The notes under the pieces are model-generated. The model ran no database searches, was not told where the DNA came from, and was given only the letters and a program-made list of their open reading frames with translations. A DNA stretch of 64,000 nucleotides from positions 2,728,001-2,792,000 of the forward strand of contig NZ_CP061170.1 of assembly GCF_011751745.2 (NCBI RefSeq). Direction: 5' to 3'. Numbering within the stretch: the stretch's first letter is position 1; each line of letters opens with the position of its first letter. The DNA comes from Paramicrobacterium fandaimingii. GTDB taxonomy: Bacteria; Actinomycetota; Actinomycetes; Actinomycetales; Microbacteriaceae. Both the position numbers and the translations under genes were made by a program. Below are positions 45,666 through 55,291 of this stretch, piece after piece.

Positions 45666-46697
45666 ATGCGATGGGATGCTCAGAAGCTGACGGCGGGCGA
45701 CGGCAACGCGCTGCCAGGGCTCGCCAAGCCCGCCGGGCTCGTGCGCTCGGTGCAGACTCCCGAGTTTGCGGGAATGACGTTTCACGAAGTGCTCGCCAAA
45801 TCGGCGCTCAATCACGTTCATGCCAGCTCGGACATGCCGTTCACCTGGACGATCAACCCGTATCGCGGGTGTTCACACGCGTGCACCTATTGCTTCGCAC
45901 GGCCGACGCACGCGTACCTCGAGCTGAATGCCGGGGAGGACTTTGATAAGCAGGTCGTTGTGAAGACGAACGTTGCCGAGGTTCTCGCACGTGAGCTGGC
46001 GCGGCCGTCGTGGGAACACGAGCTCGTTGCCCTCGGCACGAACACCGATCCATACCAGCGGGCCGAGGGACGCTATCAGCTCATGCCCGGCATCATCGAG
46101 GCGCTCGCGGCGTCACGCACTCCGTTCTCGGTGCTCACGAAGGGCACCCTGCTGCGGCGGGACATTCCGAAGCTGGCGGATGCCGCACGACACGTGAGCG
46201 TCGATGTCGCGATGTCCATCGCGGTCTACGACGACGAGCTGCAGGCATCCGTCGAGCCGGGAACTCCGACGGCGACGGCGCGCCTTGCCACGGTGAAGGC
46301 CGTTCGCGAGGCGGGGCTCGAGTGCGGCGTCTTCCTCATGCCGATCCTCCCCTACCTCACCGACTCCACAGAACAGCTCGACGACGCGCTTCGTCGCGTG
46401 AAGGCGTCGGGCGCGAGCTATGCGCTGTTCTCCTCCCTGCACCTCAAGCCAGGAGTGAAGCCCTGGTTCATGATGTGGCTTCAGCGCGAGCGTCCCGAGC
46501 TGCTGAGCGTCTACAACAGGCTGTATGCGCGCGGCACGTATGCATCAGCCGAGTACCGGGCCGATCTCGCCGAGCGGGTGCGACCTCTGCTGCGCGCATA
46601 CGGGCTCGAGCGTCGCCGCGCCGTGCGCTTCGAGCCGGAGCCCCGCGCGACCTCGCAGCCGGCGTCGTCCGCAACCGCCGCGCTGCCGCTCTTCTAG
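45666..46697 (+). CDS. Rv2578c-family radical SAM protein
   Basis: A 343-residue radical SAM enzyme. The 4Fe-4S site is Cys-x3-Cys-x2-Cys in NPYRGCSHACTYCFARPTHAY, which fits the SplB-like/Rv2578c group. VKTNVAEVLARELARP and LGTNTDPYQRAEGRYQLM follow. The activity is unknown; a spore-lyase-like or nucleic-acid role is often suggested for relatives. It is followed by a long inverted repeat before the convergent AraC gene. Confidence 0.9.
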   Translation: MRWDAQKLTAGDGNALPGLAKPAGLVRSVQTPEFAGMTFHEVLAKSALNHVHASSDMPFTWTINPYRGCSHACTYCFARPTHAYLELNAGEDFDKQVVVKTNVAEVLARELARPSWEHELVALGTNTDPYQRAEGRYQLMPGIIEALAASRTPFSVLTKGTLLRRDIPKLADAARHVSVDVAMSIAVYDDELQASVEPGTPTATARLATVKAVREAGLECGVFLMPILPYLTDSTEQLDDALRRVKASGASYALFSSLHLKPGVKPWFMMWLQRERPELLSVYNRLYARGTYASAEYRADLAERVRPLLRAYGLERRRAVRFEPEPRATSQPASSATAALPLF

Positions 46698-46732
46698 CAG
46701 GGGCCCGCCGCCCTGCCCACTCAGCCCGCCGC

Positions 46733-46794
46733 AAATGTGTGCCACTTTGTGCTGCTTTGCCCTGGGCAGAAATAGCACAAAGTGACACACGTTT
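46733..46794. terminator. Long imperfect inverted repeat between convergent genes
   Basis: Two 21-nt arms (46733-46753 and 46774-46794) match at 19 of 21 positions around a 20-nt loop that itself contains TGCCCTGGGCA. It sits exactly between the radical SAM and AraC stop codons. A bidirectional terminator is the simple reading, but the AT-rich arms without U-tracts also suit a small dispersed repeat. Confidence 0.6.
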
Positions 46795-47611
46795 AGACCG
46801 CGGAGGCAGCCGCTCGCGCCCGCTCGCCCGCGCGGCGCGTCTGGTCTGGGGTCTCGTGCAGAATGCTCACGTACCGGCGCGACAGGTGCGCGTAGTCGAC
46901 GAAACCCAGTTCTGCGGCGAGCGCAGACAGCTCGACGTCGCTCTCCGAATACAGCCGCGTTGCCGCGTTCTGCATGCGCCGGCATTCGATGAGCCACTTG
47001 GGTGAGACACCGAGTCGCGAATGCACGAGACGCTCGAGCGTTCGAACAGACACGCCAACGGATGCCGCGAGCTCGTCGACCCGCAGCATCGCCTCGTCGC
47101 CCTCGGCGATCGCGCACACGCGGTTCAGCAGCAGCCCGCTCTCGTCGATGCCGTCGGCGGCCGGGGTGAGCCACGACCGCAGCGTGCCCACGAGACGCGA
47201 ACTGTCGCTTTCGGCAAGCTGCGCCCGCACGGCGTCGCGAGGGGCACAGGCGACGGACTCGCCGTCAGGTGCCATTCTCGCAAGGTCGCTCGGCGTCGTT
47301 TGAGTAAGAAGCACCCCGGCCGCGGGTCGAAACAGAATGCCGACAGCCCACGACTCACCCTGGAGCACCCGTGTGTCAACGCGCGAGTCGGGGCCGTACA
47401 GTGCGACGCCGTGCGGCTCAAACACGATGTTCACGGCGGGGTAGCTGAGCACCCGCTGCGGCACAACAACGCCGTCGGCAAGCGACCACGTGACGAGCCA
47501 GACGTGGCGTACGAGCTGGCTCAGCCCGGGCCCCAGTTCAAACCTGTCGAAGCGCACTCCGACGGCTCCGGGAGTGAGATGACCGCGAGAGCGCGGCGCA
47601 GCATCGGTCAT
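46793..47611 (-). CDS. AraC-family transcriptional regulator
   Basis: A 272-residue regulator with an N-terminal DUF6597-like sensing region (SYPAVNIVFEPHGVALYG) and a C-terminal AraC helix-turn-helix pair (about 180-265: LRVDELAASVGVSVRTLERL, then AALAAELGFVDYAHLSRRY). The open frame extends upstream, but ATG at 47611 starts at MTDAAPRSRGH, near the VOC promoter. Divergent from the VOC gene by 49 bp, so it probably controls that gene. Confidence 0.88.
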   Translation of the reverse strand: MTDAAPRSRGHLTPGAVGVRFDRFELGPGLSQLVRHVWLVTWSLADGVVVPQRVLSYPAVNIVFEPHGVALYGPDSRVDTRVLQGESWAVGILFRPAAGVLLTQTTPSDLARMAPDGESVACAPRDAVRAQLAESDSSRLVGTLRSWLTPAADGIDESGLLLNRVCAIAEGDEAMLRVDELAASVGVSVRTLERLVHSRLGVSPKWLIECRRMQNAATRLYSESDVELSALAAELGFVDYAHLSRRYVSILHETPDQTRRAGERARAAASAV

Positions 47612-47660
47612 GTCGCAAAAATACAAGACGCCGCAGACATTCGCTTCATATTCTGGCCCC

Positions 47661-48164
47661 ATGAGCTCAACGACACAGACGCAGGCCGCACACGGAACAC
47701 ACACGACAAACGGCATTCCGCACGGAAGCACCTCGCTGACCCCGCACATCGTCGTCTCACCAGCAGAGCAGGCAGTGAACTTCTATGCGTCCGTCTTCGG
47801 CGCGCACATCGTCGACGTCACACGATTTGGCGACATCGTCGCGCACGCGGTCGTCGACTTCGGCAACGGGATGCTGACATTCAGCGATCCCATGGAGGCG
47901 AACGCACTCGTGGCGCCCGAGCCGCAACGCGGCCACGATTACTCCATGGCGCTGTACTGCCCGAACGTCGATGCGGTGACCGCTGCGGCGAAGGCGGCCG
48001 GAGCGACGATTCGCGAAGAGCCGACATCGTTCGTCTCCGGCGACCGCTTCAGCTCGATTCTTGATCCGTTCGGCGTTCGCTGGACGATCATGACGCGCGT
48101 CGAAGACCTCTCACCCGCAGAGTCGGCGGAGCGCGTTGCCGAGTGGGCGAAAAGTCAGAGCTAG
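47661..48164 (+). CDS. VOC-family glyoxalase/PhnB-like protein
   Basis: A 167-residue one-subunit VOC fold with a paired beta-alpha-beta3 arrangement. TPHIVVSPAEQAVNFYASVFGA begins the first module; DYSMALYCPNVDAVTAAAKAAGA and SSILDPFGVRWTIM are in the second. PhnB-like proteins of this type often lack proven activity. It pairs with the divergent AraC regulator, and a regulator with a palindromic operator follows 32 bp later. Confidence 0.87.
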   Translation: MSSTTQTQAAHGTHTTNGIPHGSTSLTPHIVVSPAEQAVNFYASVFGAHIVDVTRFGDIVAHAVVDFGNGMLTFSDPMEANALVAPEPQRGHDYSMALYCPNVDAVTAAAKAAGATIREEPTSFVSGDRFSSILDPFGVRWTIMTRVEDLSPAESAERVAEWAKSQS

Positions 48165-48185
48165 AGTTCTACATACTGTAGAACT
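48165..48185. promoter_or_regulatory. Perfect 9-3-9 palindromic operator
   Basis: AGTTCTACA-TAC-TGTAGAACT is a perfect inverted repeat, ending 11 bp before the regulator ATG at 48197 and starting right after the VOC stop. Its position over the start region suggests autorepression by the HTH protein it precedes. Confidence 0.7.
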
Positions 48186-48196
48186 ATGATGATTCC

Positions 48197-48835
48197 ATGG
48201 GACGTACGCTGCCGGAGCAGTACCGAGTTCTTGCCTCGCCGAGCCGCATCGAGCTGCTCTATGCGCTGCAGACGCGAGGCTCGCAGAGCATTGAGCAACT
48301 CGCTGAAATCTGTGACCTGCACACGAACACCACGCGAGAGCACCTGCATCGTCTGATCGACGCGGGGTTCGTGCGTTCGGAGTCGATCCGACGCGCGTCG
48401 CGCGGGCGGCCTCGCATGCTGTACAGCATCGCCGACACCCTGGCCGACAGCGCGACGGCGCAGCGCGTGCGCGACGCCTACGAACGTGCCGATCTTGTGC
48501 GCAGCATCGTCGCCCCGAAGAGCGTGAGCCCGCAGCCCTCAACAAGCGACCGTCAGCTCGATGTTTTGGAAGACCAGCTTGACACCTGCGGATTCGATGC
48601 GATTGTCGAGCGAGACGACGACCCGGACGCGACGCGCATCACCGTGCACCATTGCCCGTACTACGATCTCGCTGGCAGGCATCCCCACGTGTGCGACGTG
48701 CACTTCGGCATGCTGGGAACGGCGCTCACCCTCACCGACGGCCCCCTCGAAGCATCCGATCTGCACGCTCGAGATCCAGAAAAGGGATGCTGGGTGACGC
48801 TCACCCGCAGGGAGCACGCGCGCCGCATCGCCTGA
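48197..48835 (+). CDS. ArsR/SufR-like winged-helix regulator with Cys/His motif
   Basis: A 212-residue regulator. The N-terminal winged helix (about 5-85: LASPSRIELLYALQTRG, IEQLAEICDLHTNTTREHLHRL, GRPRMLYSI) is of the ArsR/MarR style. The C-terminal half has HHCPYYDLAGRHPHVCDVHFGML, a Cys/His cluster like those in SufR-type Fe-S-binding repressors. It may sense Fe-S status or a metal; this is inferred from the cluster. The 21-bp palindrome just upstream is the likely binding site. Confidence 0.85.
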   Translation: MGRTLPEQYRVLASPSRIELLYALQTRGSQSIEQLAEICDLHTNTTREHLHRLIDAGFVRSESIRRASRGRPRMLYSIADTLADSATAQRVRDAYERADLVRSIVAPKSVSPQPSTSDRQLDVLEDQLDTCGFDAIVERDDDPDATRITVHHCPYYDLAGRHPHVCDVHFGMLGTALTLTDGPLEASDLHARDPEKGCWVTLTRREHARRIA

Positions 48836-48894
48836 CACGCCGTCCGTGCCCGGCGCCGCAGCCGCGGAACGCGCGAGGACTCAGCGACCCTGTC

Positions 48895-49971
48895 TCAGAA
48901 CCATGTGGCGAGCGGACCGAGCATGCGCACGGCGACCGACTGCACGACGTCTGGCCACCGATTTGTCACGGGAGACGCGACCACCCACAGCACGGCGATC
49001 ACCACGACACCGATCGCGAAGAGAACGATCCCGGCCGGCCCCGTTCCCGTGTGGCCGAGCGTGATGTGGTTGAGGTTCTCTGCCGCTCCGGTCGTGAGAA
49101 CCAGCGCAACATGCACGATCGTGAAGACGATGAACCAACCGAGAACAATCGCGTGCACACTCCGCGCTGCTTCCGCACCGAACACTGTCGATCGCGCGGC
49201 GCCGACGGCTTTGCTGATGCGTGGCGACTGCAGCATCCCCGTGATGACGGCAAGCGGCGCGGCAATGAACACGGTGACAAAGTAGGTGAGCAGTTGAATT
49301 CCGTTGTACGCCACCCATGAGCGCTGATCCGGAAAGTCGAGCGATGCATACTGCAGCACAGCGCTCAGCGCGTTCGGAAAGACGTCGAGGCTCGTGGGGA
49401 TGACGCGCGCCCACTGCCCCGTCGCGAACAGCACGATGTAGAAGACGACGCCGTTCAGCAGCCACAGCATCGTGACGGTGAGATGCCACCAGCGAGCGGA
49501 TGCTGTTGAGCGTCGCGTTCCCGGCAGACCGAGCTGCGTCGGCAGGCCGACGGCATCGTGCCGCGGCGAAACCCGGGCGCCTGGCTCGACAGTCTCGTTG
49601 AGTCGCAGCCACTCGCCGCCTGGGCGCTGCCCGACCTTCCAGAACAGCCGGGGTCGACCGGCCAGAATCTGCAGCCCCGAACGCATGATCGGCAGCAGGA
49701 AGATGATGTTGAGAAAGTGCTGCCAGCGGAGCCACCAGGGAAACCCCTGAGGCTCCGCGCGGTCGACAGTGCCCGGGTAACGCGCGATGAAAGCGTCAAC
49801 GCCCGGAAGCTGCCGCACGGCGATGCCGATCGCCACGAGAGCCAGCAGCACGACGATCGCGGCGGGAATCGTCCAGATGAGGTTGAGCCAGCGTCGCCCG
49901 ACTCGCAGGCGCGGGAAATGCGCGCGCTTCTCATCGGCTCCGGGCGTGCCGGCGGTCTCACGGGTCGTCAC
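48895..49971 (-). CDS. Cytochrome b561/Ni-Fe hydrogenase-type membrane protein
   Basis: A 358-residue membrane protein with about six hydrophobic helices. Paired histidines occur in WLRWQHFLNIIF, WWHLTVTMLW, VHAIVLGWFIVFTIVHVALV and LNHITLGHTG. This is the pattern of haem-b-binding cytochrome b/b6-like proteins that pass electrons to oxidoreductases. It may partner the luciferase-like flavoenzyme encoded divergently, but that is only proximity. GTG start with GGAGA upstream. Confidence 0.75.
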   Translation of the reverse strand: MTTRETAGTPGADEKRAHFPRLRVGRRWLNLIWTIPAAIVVLLALVAIGIAVRQLPGVDAFIARYPGTVDRAEPQGFPWWLRWQHFLNIIFLLPIMRSGLQILAGRPRLFWKVGQRPGGEWLRLNETVEPGARVSPRHDAVGLPTQLGLPGTRRSTASARWWHLTVTMLWLLNGVVFYIVLFATGQWARVIPTSLDVFPNALSAVLQYASLDFPDQRSWVAYNGIQLLTYFVTVFIAAPLAVITGMLQSPRISKAVGAARSTVFGAEAARSVHAIVLGWFIVFTIVHVALVLTTGAAENLNHITLGHTGTGPAGIVLFAIGVVVIAVLWVVASPVTNRWPDVVQSVAVRMLGPLATWF

Positions 49972-50045
49972 AGTGTCTCCACTGTATCGGCCACAGCTAG
50001 GCTCGTTGCTGACTCTCCCCTACAAACGTGAGGAACCCACGAACT

Positions 50046-51047
50046 GTGTCTGTGCCACTGAGGTCTGTGCCGCTGAGCATCCTTGATCTGGTCTCCATCC
50101 CCGAAAGGTCCACTGTGCGAGACAGCATCGCTGCCTCAATGGAGTCGGCCCGTCTCGCAGATCGGCTGGGGTACCGTCGGCTGTGGTTCGCAGAACATCA
50201 CAACACACCCAACTTCGCGGCGAGTGCCACCGCGCTTCTCATCTCGCAGGCTGCCTCGGTCACCGAGCGAATCCGAGTGGGCGCCGGTGGCGTGATGCTT
50301 CCCAATCACGCCCCGCTTATGGTGGCCGAGCAGTACGGAACCCTCGCCAACATCCATGGTGACCGCATCGATCTTGGCCTTGGTCGCGCGCCAGGCACCG
50401 ATGGATTGACGGCGCAGGCGCTGAACCGCTCCTCTGCGGAACCCCAGGCATTTGCCCGCAGCATCTTCGACATGCAGGGCTGGTTCAGCGATGCCGGCAC
50501 CGCACACAGTGCGCCGATTCTCTCGGCGGTATCGGCGGGAACCCACGTGCCGATCTGGGTGCTCGGGTCGACGGTGAACGGCGCCTCGATCGCGGGCCAG
50601 CTGGGATTGCCGTTCTCTGTCGCGTCGCACTTCGCACCGGAGCAGCTCGATGACGCCATCCGCGTGTACCGGGACTCCTTCACCCCCGACGCGCCCACCG
50701 CTCAGATCGCCGAACCCTACGTGATGGCGGGCGTCAACGTCATGATCGCCCACACCGACGACGAAGCGGCGCGCCAGTTCACCGTCGTCGAGCAGATGTT
50801 TCTCGACGTGCTGAAGGGCGAGCGCCGCATGCTCCAGCCGCCTGTCGATCCGGCCGAGCTCGAAACGCACGGTGGGCGCAACCCCATGCTGAGGATCAAA
50901 GCCGTCGGGGCCCCAGAGACAGCGATTGCGCAGCTCCGAGAGTTTGTGGAGCGTACCGATGCCGATGAACTCATCACCGCCACGTACGCGTATGATCCGG
51001 CGGTTCGCAACCGGTCGATGCAGCTGCTTGCTGACCACTGGTTCTAA
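50046..51047 (+). CDS. Luciferase-like (LLM) flavin-dependent oxidoreductase
   Basis: A 333-residue TIM-barrel flavoenzyme of the bacterial-luciferase superfamily. YRRLWFAEHHNTPNFAASA, RVGAGGVMLPNHAPLMVAEQYGTL and IDLGLGRAPGTD are the core motifs of the MsnO8-like LLM group. It likely uses FMNH2. The start is uncertain: GTG at 50046 is chosen with an AGGA site 11 nt upstream; GTG at 50028 and at 50052 are alternatives. Confidence 0.87.
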   Translation: MSVPLRSVPLSILDLVSIPERSTVRDSIAASMESARLADRLGYRRLWFAEHHNTPNFAASATALLISQAASVTERIRVGAGGVMLPNHAPLMVAEQYGTLANIHGDRIDLGLGRAPGTDGLTAQALNRSSAEPQAFARSIFDMQGWFSDAGTAHSAPILSAVSAGTHVPIWVLGSTVNGASIAGQLGLPFSVASHFAPEQLDDAIRVYRDSFTPDAPTAQIAEPYVMAGVNVMIAHTDDEAARQFTVVEQMFLDVLKGERRMLQPPVDPAELETHGGRNPMLRIKAVGAPETAIAQLREFVERTDADELITATYAYDPAVRNRSMQLLADHWF

Positions 51048-51114
51048 GCGCATCTGGCTCTCGCGGGCGAACCGTTCCAACGTGTTCCCGCGGTCCGCGT
51101 GCTTCAATGGGGCA

Positions 51115-51879
51115 ATGACACCGGAGATGGCACCGGATGCTCTCGCACACTCGGCAGTGATGATCGTGGGAGCCGGAAGAATGGGAACGGCGCTTGCCGC
51201 TGCGCTGCGCGCCGAGGGCATCGATGTGCGCGGTCCGCTCACTCATGGTCAGGCGGATGCCGCCGACGACGGTGCCCTCGGAATCGATGCCGACATCGTG
51301 CTTCTCGCTGTGTCGGATGCCGCCATCGCCGACGTCGCGGGGCGCGTGCAACCTGGGCGTCTCGTCGGGCACCTCTCGGGTGCGACGACTCTCGCTGCGC
51401 TGGCCCCGCACGAGTCGTTCAGCCTGCACCCGCTGCTCACCGTGACCGGCGCGGGCGACAGCTTCGCTGGGGCACACGCCGCAATAGCGGGAACGACGGA
51501 GCGAGCGCTCGATGGTGCTCAAGAGCTGGCGGTCACACTCGGAATGGCACCGATCACCGTCGACGATGCCGACCGCGCCGCGTACCACGCCGCGGCATCC
51601 ATCGCCTCGAACTTCGCCGTGACGATTGAAGGGTTCGCAGAAGAGCTCGCCGAGACAGTCGGGCTGGATCGCCGTGCACTCACCCCGCTCGTTCGTGCCA
51701 CGATCGAGAACTGGGCGCAGCACGGCGCTGAAGCCGCGCTCACTGGACCGATCGCGCGCGGAGACAACACGACGGTGCAGCGGCAGCGCGCCGCGGTTGC
51801 CGACGCGCTTCCACACCGACTCCCGCTCTTCGACGCCCTCGTCGAGGCAACGCGCGAACTCGCCGCGAAGGCACGCTAG
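51115..51879 (+). CDS. Rossmann/DUF2520 protein, PanG-type ketopantoate reductase candidate
   Basis: A 254-residue dinucleotide-binding protein. The N-terminal Rossmann motif is VMIVGAGRMGTALAAALRAEG; the C-terminal DUF2520 domain includes FSLHPLLTV and AYHAAASIASNFAVTI. DUF2520 proteins called PanG replace PanE as ketopantoate reductase in some bacteria. Here the gene stands beside coaBC and panD-B-C, and no panE is visible, which favours that role. The 3' end is 22 bp from coaBC, convergent. Confidence 0.75.
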   Translation: MTPEMAPDALAHSAVMIVGAGRMGTALAAALRAEGIDVRGPLTHGQADAADDGALGIDADIVLLAVSDAAIADVAGRVQPGRLVGHLSGATTLAALAPHESFSLHPLLTVTGAGDSFAGAHAAIAGTTERALDGAQELAVTLGMAPITVDDADRAAYHAAASIASNFAVTIEGFAEELAETVGLDRRALTPLVRATIENWAQHGAEAALTGPIARGDNTTVQRQRAAVADALPHRLPLFDALVEATRELAAKAR

Positions 51880-51900
51880 GGGCACGCAGCACGCGAGTCG

Positions 51901-53091
51901 TCAGCGCTGCACCTCGAGTGCCGCATCGAGAATCGCATCGGCGACGACGCGCTTCGAGCCGTCGACCGTGGCGACGATTCGCCCGCCGGAGGCAACGATG
52001 AGCGCCTCATTGTCGGCGGCGCCGAACCCGCGCCCCTCATCCACGCGGTTCACGGCGATGAGGTCGGCATTCTTTCGTTCGAGTTTGCCCGCTCCGAGGG
52101 CGGCGAGCGCGTCAGCATCCGCCTCGGTCTCGGCGGCGAAGCCCACGAGAACGGGTCTCGGATGCTGCTGCGCACCCAGTTCCGCGAGAATGTCGGGGTT
52201 GGCCGTGAGGTCGATCGACACGGCGTCGCCGACGGCGTCCTTCTTCATCTTCGTCTCGGCAACGTTCACGGGCCGATAGTCAGACACCGCTGCGGCCATC
52301 ACGATGATGTCGGCGCCTGTCGCGCGCGAAACCACAGCATCACGAAGTTCGGCCACCGTCGACACCGGCGCAAACTCAATGCCAATCGGGGGCGGCACCT
52401 CGAGGTTCGCCCCGATGAGCACGACATCTGCTCCGCGGTCGCGAGCTGCTTCGGCGAGCGCGACGCCCTGCCTGCCGCTCGAGCGGTTTCCGATAAAGCG
52501 CACGGGATCGATCGGCTCGCGTGTTCCACCCGCCGTCACGACGACGGTCTTCCCCGCGAGGTCCTTGGGCCCCGTTGCCGCGGTGACCGCGTCGACGATG
52601 ACCTCGGGTTCGGCGAGCCGGCCAACGCCGACGTCGCTTCCCGTCAGCTGACCCGATTCGGGCCAGACGATGTGTGCACCACGATCAACGAGGGTGGCAA
52701 CGTTGTGCTGCGTTGCGGGGTTCTGCCACATCTCGGTGTGCATCGCAGGAGCGATCACGAGCGGCGCCGTCGAGGCGAGCACACTGTTTGTCAGCAGGTT
52801 GTCGCTCAGGCCCGTCGCGAGCTTGGCGATGGTGTTTGCCGTGGCGGGGGCGATGAGAATCACGTCGGCGCTCTGGCCGAGGGCAACATGCTTCACCTCG
52901 GCGACGCCGTCGAACAGGTCTGTGGCGATCGGATTGCGGCTGATCGCTTCGAGCGTCGGGGCGCCGATGAATCTCAGCGCCTCGTCCGTGGGGATCACGT
53001 GCACATCGTGCCCCTGCAGCACGAGTGTGCGGATGACTCCGACGACCTTGTACGCGGCGATGCCACCGCAGACTCCCACGACGATTCTCAT
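51901..53091 (-). CDS. coaBC: Phosphopantothenoylcysteine decarboxylase/synthase
   Basis: Bifunctional coenzyme A enzyme of 396 residues. The N-terminal CoaC flavoprotein part (1-180) has [35 protein letters not shown] and [13 protein letters not shown]. The C-terminal CoaB part (about 195-396) has [22 protein letters not shown] and [10 protein letters not shown]. The ATG at 53091 begins the first strand; ATG at 53100 is also possible. Divergent from panD, which provides beta-alanine for the same pathway. Confidence 0.95.
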   Translation of the reverse strand: MRIVVGVCGGIAAYKVVGVIRTLVLQGHDVHVIPTDEALRFIGAPTLEAISRNPIATDLFDGVAEVKHVALGQSADVILIAPATANTIAKLATGLSDNLLTNSVLASTAPLVIAPAMHTEMWQNPATQHNVATLVDRGAHIVWPESGQLTGSDVGVGRLAEPEVIVDAVTAATGPKDLAGKTVVVTAGGTREPIDPVRFIGNRSSGRQGVALAEAARDRGADVVLIGANLEVPPPIGIEFAPVSTVAELRDAVVSRATGADIIVMAAAVSDYRPVNVAETKMKKDAVGDAVSIDLTANPDILAELGAQQHPRPVLVGFAAETEADADALAALGAGKLERKNADLIAVNRVDEGRGFGAADNEALIVASGGRIVATVDGSKRVVADAILDAALEVQR

Positions 53092-53154
53092 GTGGTTCAT
53101 CCTACGCACGTCACTCTCGGCAGCATCCCGGTTTGCATCGGTACCATGGCAATC

Positions 53155-53568
53155 ATGCTTCGAACCATGCTTACCTCGAAGATCCATCGCGCCACCATCA
53201 CCGCGGCCGACCTCGACTATGTGGGGTCGATCACGATCGACAGCGAGCTCATGGATGCGGCGGGACTCGTCGACGGCGAAAAGGTAGCCGTTCTCGACAT
53301 CACCAATGGTGCTCGCCTCGAGACCTACGTCATCACCGGGCGCCCGGGCGGAGGCGACATCGAGATCAACGGAGCCGCCGCCCACCTCGTGAAGCCAGGC
53401 GATCTCGTGATCATCGTCGCGTACGGCCTCGTCAACGATACCGAGCTGCAGAGCCACCGCCCGAAGATCGTGCACGTCGACGAGCTCAACCGCATCACGG
53501 GGCTCGGATCGGATGCGTCTGAACCCGCGCCGGGCAGTGTGCGCTCAGAAGCAGCAGCGCATGTCTGA
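53155..53568 (+). CDS. panD: Aspartate 1-decarboxylase
   Basis: Pyruvoyl enzyme (137 residues) that makes beta-alanine from aspartate. It has the family start [20 protein letters not shown], the self-cleavage site Gly-Ser in YVGSITID, and the catalytic Arg/Tyr region [10 protein letters not shown]. Family members begin at this ATG; ATG at 53146 is in frame nearby. The 8-nt overlap with panB supports one operon. Confidence 0.95.
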   Translation: MLRTMLTSKIHRATITAADLDYVGSITIDSELMDAAGLVDGEKVAVLDITNGARLETYVITGRPGGGDIEINGAAAHLVKPGDLVIIVAYGLVNDTELQSHRPKIVHVDELNRITGLGSDASEPAPGSVRSEAAAHV

Positions 53569-54406
53569 GCGCACAGAGACACCGGATGCTCCCGCCGCAC
53601 GTCCTGCACGCCGCGTTCGCACGCTCGACCTGCAGAAGGCGAAGAGCGAGGGCCGCCGTTGGGCGATGCTCACGAGCTACGACCAGTACACGGCCGCGCT
53701 CTTCGAACGGTCCGGTGTCGAGGCGCTGCTCGTTGGAGACTCTGCCGCCAACAACGTGTACGGGCACGAGACCACCCTTCCGGTCACCGTCGACGAGCTG
53801 ATTCCGCTCGCCCGCGCTGTGTCATCGGCGACGTCGCACGCTCTCGTCATCGCCGACCTTCCGTTTGGCAGTTACGAGGTGTCTGCCGAGCAGGCGGCGA
53901 CAACGGCGATCCGCTTCATGAAAGAGGCCGGGGTTCACGCTGTCAAACTCGAAGGCGGAGTACGTATGGCAGACCGCGTGCGGGCCGTCGTCGACGCCGG
54001 CATCCCCGTGATGGCACACATCGGCTTCACCCCGCAGAGCGAGCACGCTTTGGGCGGCTACAAGGTGCAGGGCAGAGGCGATGCGGCGCAGCAGCTGCTG
54101 CTCGATGATGCCCGCGCCGTCGCCGAGGCCGGCGCGTTCGCTGTCGTGCTCGAGATGGTTCCAGCCGAGCTGGCCGCCGAGGTCACACGCGAGCTGCAGA
54201 TTCCCACAGTCGGCATCGGCGCGGGCTCCGGCTGCGACGCGCAGGTGCTCGTGTGGCAAGACATGGCGGGGCTGCGCACGGGGCCTGTGCCGCGATTCGT
54301 CAAGCGCTACGCGAACCTCGACGAGGTGCTCGGCGGTGCCGTGCGCGCCTACGTCGACGACGTGGCATCCGGATCCTTCCCCGAGCCCGAGCGCGACTTT
54401 TCGTGA
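53561..54406 (+). CDS. panB: 3-methyl-2-oxobutanoate hydroxymethyltransferase
   Basis: A 281-residue TIM-barrel enzyme that makes ketopantoate from ketoisovalerate and methylene-tetrahydrofolate. Key motifs are [57 protein letters not shown] and LEMVPAELA. The ATG at 53561 (MSERTE) is preceded by a short overlap with panD. It is coupled by GTGA to panC. Confidence 0.95.
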   Translation: MSERTETPDAPAARPARRVRTLDLQKAKSEGRRWAMLTSYDQYTAALFERSGVEALLVGDSAANNVYGHETTLPVTVDELIPLARAVSSATSHALVIADLPFGSYEVSAEQAATTAIRFMKEAGVHAVKLEGGVRMADRVRAVVDAGIPVMAHIGFTPQSEHALGGYKVQGRGDAAQQLLLDDARAVAEAGAFAVVLEMVPAELAAEVTRELQIPTVGIGAGSGCDAQVLVWQDMAGLRTGPVPRFVKRYANLDEVLGGAVRAYVDDVASGSFPEPERDFS

Positions 54407-55242
54407 CCGAGGTTCTCGATTCGCGCGGCATCGACGCGTGGCGGGCAGCCGAGCGTGGAACCGTCGCGCTCGTTCCGACAATGGGCGCGCTGCACGACGG
54501 GCATCGTCGGCTCATCGCCCGCGCGCATGAGATGGCGGATGCTGTCGCGGTAAGCATCTTCGTCAACCCGCTGCAGTTCGGGCCGGGCGAGGACTTCGAG
54601 CGCTACCCGCGCGATCTCGAGGCGGATCGTGCGATCTGTCGTGCAGACGGCGTCGACGCCATTTTCGCGCCCGAGCTGCACGAAATGTACCCGCGAGAGC
54701 CCGAGGTGACGGTCAGCGCAGGGCGCATGGGCGCCGTCTTCGAGGGCGCTGCCCGCCCCGGGCACTTCGACGGCGTGCTCACCGTCGTCGCCAAGCTGTT
54801 TCAGCGCGTGCAGCCAGACGTAGCGGTCTTCGGGCAGAAAGATGTTCAGCAGCTCGCCCTCGTCGAGCGACTCGTCGCCGACCTCGACCTCGGGGTGCGC
54901 ATCGAGAGCGTCCCCATCGTGCGCGATGACGACGGCCTCGCCCTGTCGAGCCGCAATCGCTACCTCAGCACCACCGAACGCGAGATCGCCCTCCTGCTCC
55001 CCCGTGCCCTCGACGCCGCTCGGGCAGAGCCCACAGCGCAGCAGGCTCAGGATGCTGCGCGGCGAACCCTCACGGACGCCGAGCACCGGCATCCGGAGTT
55101 CTCGCTCGATTACGCGACGCTCGTCGAGCGGGCGACGTTCACCGAGTGCCCACCCGACTTTCGCGGCGAGGCCGTTCTCGTGCTCGCTGCCCGCGTGGGC
55201 GCGACGCGCCTCATCGACAACGCGACGCTGGCCTTCGTGTGA
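54403..55242 (+). CDS. panC: Pantoate-beta-alanine ligase
   Basis: A 279-residue ATP-dependent ligase that joins pantoate and beta-alanine into pantothenate. The adenylate-forming fold shows [48 protein letters not shown] and the KMSKS-like [12 protein letters not shown] start at 54403. The run panD-panB-panC with divergent coaBC covers most of the route from aspartate to CoA. Confidence 0.95.
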   Translation: MTEVLDSRGIDAWRAAERGTVALVPTMGALHDGHRRLIARAHEMADAVAVSIFVNPLQFGPGEDFERYPRDLEADRAICRADGVDAIFAPELHEMYPREPEVTVSAGRMGAVFEGAARPGHFDGVLTVVAKLFQRVQPDVAVFGQKDVQQLALVERLVADLDLGVRIESVPIVRDDDGLALSSRNRYLSTTEREIALLLPRALDAARAEPTAQQAQDAARRTLTDAEHRHPEFSLDYATLVERATFTECPPDFRGEAVLVLAARVGATRLIDNATLAFV

Positions 55243-55286
55243 CACGAGAGCGGCACCCGTCGCGGTGACGGGTGCCGCTGTCGTGT
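55242..55286. terminator. Bidirectional hairpin terminator
   Basis: A perfect 13-bp stem (55249-55261 with 55267-55279), extended after one mismatch by ACACGA/TCGTGT, lies between the convergent panC and DEAD-box helicase genes. There is no T tract. Confidence 0.75.
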
Positions 55287-55291
55287 CCGTC

